Below are positions 59,301 through 64,000 of a DNA stretch of 64,000 nucleotides, piece by piece. Position 1 is the first letter of the stretch; every line of letters starts with the position of its first letter. Below the pieces are notes generated by a model. The model did not search any database, had not been told where the DNA came from, and saw nothing but the letters and a program-made list of their open reading frames with translations. The position numbers and the translations under genes were made by a program. The DNA lies in contig NZ_JACSET010000001.1 of NCBI RefSeq assembly GCF_014334325.1, positions 29,769 to 93,768 on the forward strand, read 5' to 3'. The DNA is from Treponema sp. Marseille-Q4130. Lineage in GTDB: Bacteria > Spirochaetota > Spirochaetia > Treponematales > Treponemataceae.

Positions 59301-60608
59301 ATGAAAAAACTCGGTATCGCTTGTATGTCGATTTTGATGTGTGTTGCCCCTGCGTTTATGCAGGCCGGTAAAAATTCTTCCTCCGCACAGGATGCCGTCG
59401 GAACGCCGTTTGCAAAGCGAGTGACGATCAGCATCATGAATTCGAAGCCGGAAATCACGGAAGCGCTGGAAGCGGGCGCCGCCAAATTCGGACGTGAGTT
59501 CAATGTCAAAGTGCAGCTCTACGAAACGTCGTCTCCCGGCGACACGCTTGCGCAAAAATACGCGGCGGGTGATGCGCCGACGATCGGTATTATGGATATT
59601 GCGAACGTCCGCGATCTCTATGCCGAAAAGCTTTCCGATCTTTCCGATCAAAAATGGGTCGCAACCGGAGGCCGTGCGCTCGGTGCGGTCATGAACGGTA
59701 AAGTGTACGGTATGCCGCTGACGATCGAGGGCATGTGCCTTTTGTACAATAAAACTGCGATCGAAAAAATCATCAAGCGGAAATTCAATGCAGCCGATTA
59801 TACGTCGCTGAAAAAATTTACGGCGCTCTTGGACGAACTCAAAGCCGGCGGTATGAAATATCCTGTGGTGCTGAACAAAGAAGACTGGTCTATCGGACAA
59901 AAAGGCTACCAGTGGATATACGATTATCAGGACGGAACGGCTGCAGGGGCGGTCGCATTTTTAAAAGACGTCAATTCCGGAAAAACCTCATTCGGAAAAA
60001 ATGCCGTTTTCCAAAAAGTATACGATGCGTTCGACCTGTTTATCGCAAATAATATCAATCGCGCCGATCCGCTTGCGGCCGACTACGATTTGAACGCAAG
60101 CTATGTCGCCGAAGGTGAAGCGGCGTTCTGGCTCAACGGAACGTGGGCATGGCCTGATTTTGCGCCCTATGCGGTCAAAGGCAGCGAATACGGCGTGTGC
60201 GCATTCCCGTTCGACGACGAGCCGAAGACACAGGGCAAAGTCGTCGTCGCCGCTACGAAGTTTATGACGGTCGATAAAGTCAACGCGTCCGCCGATCAGC
60301 AAAAAGCCGCGAAGATGTTTTTGAATTGGCTCGTCTTTACAAAAGACGGACAGGATTGTTTAATCAATAAGTGCGGTATCGTAACGGCGTTTACGAATAT
60401 ATCGCTTGCGCCGAATAATCCTTTTAATGTGAGTTTGAAAAAATTTATAGACGCGGGTCTTGTTGTGGACGGGGCGACCTATATGCCTTCCGATCACAGA
60501 AGCAAACTTGCGGCGAATATGCAGGCCTATCTCGCGGGAAAAATGACGCGGGCGCAGATCGCCGAAAAGCTTGACGCATATTGGCGCGAGCATTTGCCGA
60601 AACAATAA
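59301..60608 (+). CDS. ABC transporter extracellular solute-binding protein (carbohydrate, family 1)
   Basis: A 435-residue periplasmic sugar-binding protein. Residues 1-22 are a signal peptide ending Phe-Met-Gln-Ala-Gly; unusually for a treponeme no lipobox Cys is present. The mature protein shows the family pattern: Ile-Thr-Ile-Ser near the start, a Tyr-Gly-Met-Pro-Leu-Thr segment around residue 140, a Trp-rich ligand-binding part (Gly-Thr-Trp-Ala-Trp) near 275, and Phe-Leu-Asn-Trp-Leu-Val near 345. It opens the operon with two permeases, a LacI regulator and a GH13 phosphorylase, pointing to import of a sucrose-like or glucosyl-glycerate-like compound. ATG follows AGGAG. Confidence 0.92.
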   Translation: MKKLGIACMSILMCVAPAFMQAGKNSSSAQDAVGTPFAKRVTISIMNSKPEITEALEAGAAKFGREFNVKVQLYETSSPGDTLAQKYAAGDAPTIGIMDIANVRDLYAEKLSDLSDQKWVATGGRALGAVMNGKVYGMPLTIEGMCLLYNKTAIEKIIKRKFNAADYTSLKKFTALLDELKAGGMKYPVVLNKEDWSIGQKGYQWIYDYQDGTAAGAVAFLKDVNSGKTSFGKNAVFQKVYDAFDLFIANNINRADPLAADYDLNASYVAEGEAAFWLNGTWAWPDFAPYAVKGSEYGVCAFPFDDEPKTQGKVVVAATKFMTVDKVNASADQQKAAKMFLNWLVFTKDGQDCLINKCGIVTAFTNISLAPNNPFNVSLKKFIDAGLVVDGATYMPSDHRSKLAANMQAYLAGKMTRAQIAEKLDAYWREHLPKQ

Positions 60609-60619
60609 ACACAAGAGAA

Positions 60620-60645
60620 CCTCTAAAAACTGCGGTTTTTAGAGG
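60620..60645 (+). terminator. Hairpin between the binding protein and permease genes (attenuator)
   Basis: CCTCTAAAAAC and GTTTTTAGAGG form a perfect 11-bp stem with a TGCG loop. Its place just after the binding-protein gene suggests partial termination or mRNA stabilisation, giving more binding protein than permease. No T-run follows, so processing is an alternative. Confidence 0.65.
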
Positions 60646-60670
60646 TAACTTTAAAAACGCGGTGGTAAGC

Positions 60671-61552
60671 ATGAAATTTGCGGATAAGAAAAAGAACGCG
60701 CTGCTGTATGCGTCGTTTGTCGGGCCGTCGGTGCTTTTTTTCATACTTGTTTTTATCGTCCCGCTCCTCTACGGATTTTATCTTACCCTTACCGATTGGG
60801 ACGGCATCGCAAGCTCGATCGGTTTTACGGGATTTTCGAATTATGTCGAAGTCTTTACCGACCTCTCGTTCTGGCAATCGATGCGGCGGACTATCCTGTA
60901 TTCGGCCGCTTCGGTTATCGCCATCAACGTCATCGCGTTTTTGCTTGCGTATCTGCTGACCGGCGGCGTAAAGGCCGAAAGTTTTTTGCGCGCGGGATTT
61001 TTTACACCGAATTTGATCGGAGGACTCATTCTCGGCTATATATGGCAGTTCGTGTTCAGCAGGGTTTTTGTCAATATATATAAAATCATCCCCGTTGCGC
61101 TTTTCGAAAAGTCGTGGCTTTCTTCTCCGGGTACCGCTATGGCGTCTCTTATCATCGTTGCGACATGGCAGTATTCGGGGTATATGCTGCTCATCTATAT
61201 CGCGGGCTTCGTCGGTATTCCGCACGATTTGATCGAAGCGGCGCGCATCGACGGGGCGGGCGAAGGGCTTATTACGCGGAAAATCCGTATACCGCTCATG
61301 GTACCGTCTATCGTCATCAGTTTGTTTTTATCAATAACGCGGACGTTCAAAGTGTACGACGTCAACTTATCGCTGACAGCCGGCGGTCCTTATGATTCGA
61401 CGAAACTCGCCGCAATGCATATCTATTCGAAAGCGTTCGAAGAGCAGAGATACGGCGTAGGGCAAGCCGAAGCGCTCGTTATGTTTGTCTGTATGGCGGC
61501 CATCGCATTGACGCAAACTTATATCGGAAAAAAACGGGAATTGGAGATGTAG
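60671..61552 (+). CDS. Carbohydrate ABC transporter permease, MalF-like
   Basis: A 293-residue inner-membrane permease with six hydrophobic helices. The EAA motif is Glu-Ala-Ala-Arg-Ile-Asp-Gly-Ala-Gly-Glu-Gly near residue 195, in the loop that contacts the ATPase. The family N-terminal pattern, Pro-Leu-Leu-Tyr-Gly-Phe-Tyr-Leu-Thr-Leu-Thr-Asp-Trp, is present. Start ATG 60671 is chosen over the open frame from 60581, which includes the intergenic hairpin. No ATPase gene lies in the operon, so a shared MsmK-type ATPase is probably used, as is common. Confidence 0.93.
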   Translation: MKFADKKKNALLYASFVGPSVLFFILVFIVPLLYGFYLTLTDWDGIASSIGFTGFSNYVEVFTDLSFWQSMRRTILYSAASVIAINVIAFLLAYLLTGGVKAESFLRAGFFTPNLIGGLILGYIWQFVFSRVFVNIYKIIPVALFEKSWLSSPGTAMASLIIVATWQYSGYMLLIYIAGFVGIPHDLIEAARIDGAGEGLITRKIRIPLMVPSIVISLFLSITRTFKVYDVNLSLTAGGPYDSTKLAAMHIYSKAFEEQRYGVGQAEALVMFVCMAAIALTQTYIGKKRELEM

Positions 61553-61553
61553 T

Positions 61554-62414
61554 ATGCAAAACAGTATAGAAGTAAAACCCTCGTCGAAGGGTATCGCGCT
61601 GAGGACTGCGGCCGCCGTATTTCTTTTGTGTTTGTATTTCTTTCCGTTTTTTTTAGTTCTTATCAATTCTCTCAAACGCAAAGTGCAGATCGTAAAATAT
61701 CCGCTGCGCCTCATCGATGAAAGCGGTCTGCAATGGGGCAATTATAAAGCAGCCGTCGTCAAGATGGATTTCGCCCGCTCGTTTTTTAACAGCCTTTCGA
61801 TCACCGTTTTCAGCGTGTGTATATTGCTCGTCTTTTCTTCGATGGCGGCGTACTTTCTCGTGCGGCATTCGAATTGGAAATCTTCGAAAGTGACGTTTGC
61901 GCTTATGATGGCATCTATGGCGGTGCCGTTTCAAGTCGTCATGATACCGCTCATTTCCATTTACGGCGGCATGTTCCACATACTCAATTCGCGCACGGTA
62001 CTCGTTTTGATGAACTTCGGTTTCGGAACGGCGATGTGCATCTTTATGTGTCACGGATTTATTAAATCGAATATTCCGATCGCATTGGAAGAAGCCGCCG
62101 TGATCGACGGCTGCAATCCCCACACGATTTTTTTCCTCATCGTCTTTCCGCTTTTAAAACCGATCCTTTCGACGATCGCGATCCTGGAAACGCTCGGTTT
62201 TTGGAACGATTATCTTTTGCCCTCTCTCGTACTCGGTAAAAAAGAACTGTATACGCTCCCGCTTGCGATCAGAACGTTTTACGGTACTTTTTCAAACGAT
62301 TACGGCAATATCATGGCGGCTCTCGTGCTTTCGATGCTGCCCGTCATCGTTCTGTATATTTTCCTGCAAAAGTATATCGTCGGCGGTATCGTTTCCGGGG
62401 CGGTAAAATCATAA
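61554..62414 (+). CDS. Carbohydrate ABC transporter permease, MalG-like
   Basis: A 286-residue inner-membrane permease, six hydrophobic helices. EAA motif Glu-Glu-Ala-Ala-Val-Ile-Asp-Gly-Cys-Asn near residue 180, and Pro-Phe-Phe-Leu-Val-Leu-Ile-Asn-Ser-Leu-Lys near the N terminus, which is typical of the second permease. It begins one base after the MalF-like stop, with TTGGAGAT upstream, and ends 12 bases before the LacI gene. It pairs with the preceding permease. Confidence 0.93.
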   Translation: MQNSIEVKPSSKGIALRTAAAVFLLCLYFFPFFLVLINSLKRKVQIVKYPLRLIDESGLQWGNYKAAVVKMDFARSFFNSLSITVFSVCILLVFSSMAAYFLVRHSNWKSSKVTFALMMASMAVPFQVVMIPLISIYGGMFHILNSRTVLVLMNFGFGTAMCIFMCHGFIKSNIPIALEEAAVIDGCNPHTIFFLIVFPLLKPILSTIAILETLGFWNDYLLPSLVLGKKELYTLPLAIRTFYGTFSNDYGNIMAALVLSMLPVIVLYIFLQKYIVGGIVSGAVKS

Positions 62415-62426
62415 GCGGAGAAGGCT

Positions 62427-63398
62427 GTGTCGACAATCATCGATGTTGCAAAAGAAGCGGGCGTGTCTACGGCGACGGTTTCCCGCGTTTTAAACGACAG
62501 CACGAAGCTGCGCGGAACTACGAAAAAAAACGTTCTCGATGCGATGAAGCGCCTCCATTACCGGCCGAATGCGGTTGCCCGCTCCCTTGTGTGCGGCACG
62601 AACAGCTGTATCGGTATTATGCTGCCGGATTTGAATATGCCGTTTTGGGCGCAGACCGCGCACGAACTGGAACGTGCGGCTTCATTTCACGGCTATTCGA
62701 TCATGGTGACATCTTCTCCTCTCGAATGTGAAGATTATATAAAGGAATACCGCTCGCTCGGACGCAAGATGTCGAACGGCATTATAACGTCGTATATAAA
62801 CGATACGGAAGATTTTATACGGCAGTCGCTCGTGCCGACGGTCGTCATTGCCAATGCGGACTGCGCTCCGTCCGTTTCGTCGGATGACAAGCAGGGAGGA
62901 ACGCTCGCTGCCCGGCATTTGATTGCCAAAGGCTGCAAGTATATCATCCACATAAGCGGGGAGTTGAAATATCACCGCTCATCGAATGAGAGAACCTATG
63001 CGTTTATACGCGAGTGTGAAAAGAGCGGTACTGCGTACAAACTCTACGAAGCGCCCCTTGCTTTGCAAAAAGAAAACGATTATTCGGCAATCGTCGATAC
63101 CGTTTTTCGGGAAAACGAGGATTTCGACGGGATTTTCGCAAGCAACGATATCATCGCAAGCGTCTGCATTTCAGCCGCTCTTTCGCGCGGCAGGCGGATA
63201 CCGAACGACATAAAGATTGTCGGATACGACGATACGAATATCAGTTCCATGATATTCCCTCCGTTGACAACGATCCGCCAAGACTATAGACTGCTTGCCG
63301 ACACGGCGATTTCCACGCTCATCGATTTGATGGACGGACGCCGCGTTCCCGACAAACAGGTTTTTCCCGTAACGCTCATTGAACGAAAGACGACATAA
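62427..63398 (+). CDS. LacI family transcriptional regulator
   Basis: A 323-residue repressor or activator. The start is GTG 62427 with GGAGAAGG upstream. Residues 1-22 carry the classical HTH (Ile-Ile-Asp-Val-Ala-Lys-Glu-Ala-Gly-Val-Ser-Thr-Ala-Thr-Val-Ser-Arg-Val-Leu-Asn), and the hinge helix has Tyr-Arg-Pro-Asn-Ala-Val-Ala-Arg-Ser-Leu. The C-terminal part is the periplasmic-binding-protein-like effector domain with Gly-Tyr-Asp-Asp-Thr near residue 270. It lies inside the sugar operon and probably acts at the operator at 59202-59219. Confidence 0.93.
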   Translation: MSTIIDVAKEAGVSTATVSRVLNDSTKLRGTTKKNVLDAMKRLHYRPNAVARSLVCGTNSCIGIMLPDLNMPFWAQTAHELERAASFHGYSIMVTSSPLECEDYIKEYRSLGRKMSNGIITSYINDTEDFIRQSLVPTVVIANADCAPSVSSDDKQGGTLAARHLIAKGCKYIIHISGELKYHRSSNERTYAFIRECEKSGTAYKLYEAPLALQKENDYSAIVDTVFRENEDFDGIFASNDIIASVCISAALSRGRRIPNDIKIVGYDDTNISSMIFPPLTTIRQDYRLLADTAISTLIDLMDGRRVPDKQVFPVTLIERKTT

Positions 63399-63403
63399 GG
63401 CGC

Positions 63404-63430
63404 TCTGAAAACCCGCTTACATTTTTAGAG
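63404..63430 (+). repeat. CTCT/AGAG hairpin repeat before the phosphorylase gene
   Basis: CTCTGAAAACCCGC and ATTTTTAGAG form an imperfect stem related to the hairpin at 60620-60645. It lies in the 66-bp gap between the LacI gene and the phosphorylase gene. Confidence 0.4.
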
Positions 63431-63464
63431 GTTCACATAATTATTTCGAATACGGAGGGCTCTT

Positions 63465-64000
63465 ATGCCGCAGAAAATTACAAATAAAATCATGCTCATT
63501 ACCTATGCCGACTGCATGGGAAACAACCTGAAAGATCTCGCTCATGTGCTCGACCGCTATTTGGACGGAGCCGTCGGCGGTCTTCACATTCTGCCCTTTT
63601 TTCCGTCGTCGGCCGACCGCGGTTTTGCACCCTTGACATACAAAGAGGTCGATCCGCAATTCGGTACATGGGACGATATCGCTTTACTCGGGAAAAAATA
63701 TTATCTCATGTACGATTACATGATAAATCATCTTTCGTCGGCGAGTGCCGTGTATAAAGATTTTTTAGCAAAAAAAGAGACATCGCGCTACCGTGATTTT
63801 TTTATACGCTGGAAAGATTTTTGGACAAACGGAGAACCGACTGCCGAAGATTTCGACAAGCTGTATAAGCGGAAAAAGATTCCGTATATCGAAGCCGAAT
63901 TTGCCGACGGTTCGAAAGAAAAACTGTGGACGACGTTCAGCGATCATCAAATCGATATAAATCAATATTCGGAAGAAGCGAAAAATTTTTTAAAAGACAA
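63465..64000 (+). CDS. Sucrose-phosphorylase-like GH13 enzyme, 5' part
   Basis: The frame starts at ATG 63465 after GGAGGG and is open to the window edge (178 codons), so only the N-terminal third is present. It matches glycoside hydrolase family 13 subfamily 18: Leu-Ile-Thr-Tyr-Ala-Asp, Gly-Gly-Leu-His-Ile-Leu-Pro-Phe-Phe-Pro, Asp-Arg-Gly-Phe-Ala-Pro-Leu, Phe-Gly-Thr-Trp-Asp-Asp, and Tyr-Asp-Tyr-Met-Ile-Asn-His, where sucrose phosphorylase usually has Asp-x-x-x-Asn-His. The catalytic Asp, Glu and Asp lie later. The reaction is phosphorolysis of a glucoside to glucose-1-phosphate; sucrose, sucrose-6-phosphate, glucosylglycerol and glucosylglycerate are all possible substrates. Confidence 0.88.
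   Translation, partial: MPQKITNKIMLITYADCMGNNLKDLAHVLDRYLDGAVGGLHILPFFPSSADRGFAPLTYKEVDPQFGTWDDIALLGKKYYLMYDYMINHLSSASAVYKDFLAKKETSRYRDFFIRWKDFWTNGEPTAEDFDKLYKRKKIPYIEAEFADGSKEKLWTTFSDHQIDINQYSEEAKNFLKD

Noticed and set aside
1-64000. tRNA, rRNA, riboswitch and CRISPR structures
   Set aside because: No T-loop-type GGTTCGAATCC with matching acceptor arms, no rRNA-like stretch, no evenly spaced identical repeats, and no riboswitch core that I could support.

Overview
The window looks like chromosomal DNA from a spirochaete of the genus Treponema, probably one of the species near 50% GC. This is inferred from the gene set: the paired TIGR03546/TIGR03545 families, a Gld-like ABC export operon, a PnrA/Nup-type nucleoside ABC transporter, Cache-domain chemoreceptors, many lipoproteins with relaxed lipoboxes, SH3-tailed secreted proteins and a giant Gly-Gly-rich beta-helix lipoprotein. 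No rRNA, tRNA, CRISPR array or intact prophage was seen.

Layout. 1-3.5 kb (minus): two permeases and the double ATPase of a nucleoside-type importer. 3.7-11 kb: uppP, a secreted protein, a bifunctional NAD(P)HX repair enzyme, a scrambled PfpI/methyltransferase remnant, a phosphoesterase-lipoprotein pair, an HdeD-like membrane protein and thyX. 11-18.7 kb: TetR plus a DUF2271 protein, two decayed Rpn/PD-(D/E)XK transposase remnants, a methyltransferase divergent from parAB, and a DUF4139 protein. 18.8-21.5 kb: an AT-rich islet with an unknown protein, an HNH nuclease and a WYL regulator. 21.6-28.2 kb: mazG, two chemoreceptors and a YitT protein. 28.3-36.6 kb: a four-helix-bundle gene and a 7.2 kb beta-helix gene, bordered by TTACCCATTA-type repeats. 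36.7-41.5 kb: a Gld-like export operon. 41.5-44.1 kb: an ArsR repressor and a Zn/Cd-type P-type ATPase. 44.2-59 kb: pth, an MFS transporter, an A-type flavoprotein, secreted proteins, the TIGR03546/03545 pair, SH3-family paralogues, a site-2 protease, a TraB/PrgY protein, a TPR lipoprotein and an anchored protein. 59-64 kb: a carbohydrate ABC importer, a LacI regulator and the start of a sucrose-phosphorylase-like enzyme.

The most striking structure is in the promoters. About twelve genes on both strands have a -10 hexamer ending exactly 6 or 7 nt before the ATG, with no Shine-Dalgarno sequence, and often with a -35 at 17 bp or an extended TGn. Such transcripts would begin at or one base before the start codon, so leaderless translation looks common in this genome. 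Other genes keep strong AGGAGG-type sites. Further points are a 149-bp hairpin cassette flanked by a 14-bp duplicated ribosome-binding site in the metal-efflux operon, an 89-bp direct repeat around the four-helix gene, an in-frame amber codon in the AT-rich islet, and two matching fragments of one PfpI gene 3.5 kb apart.
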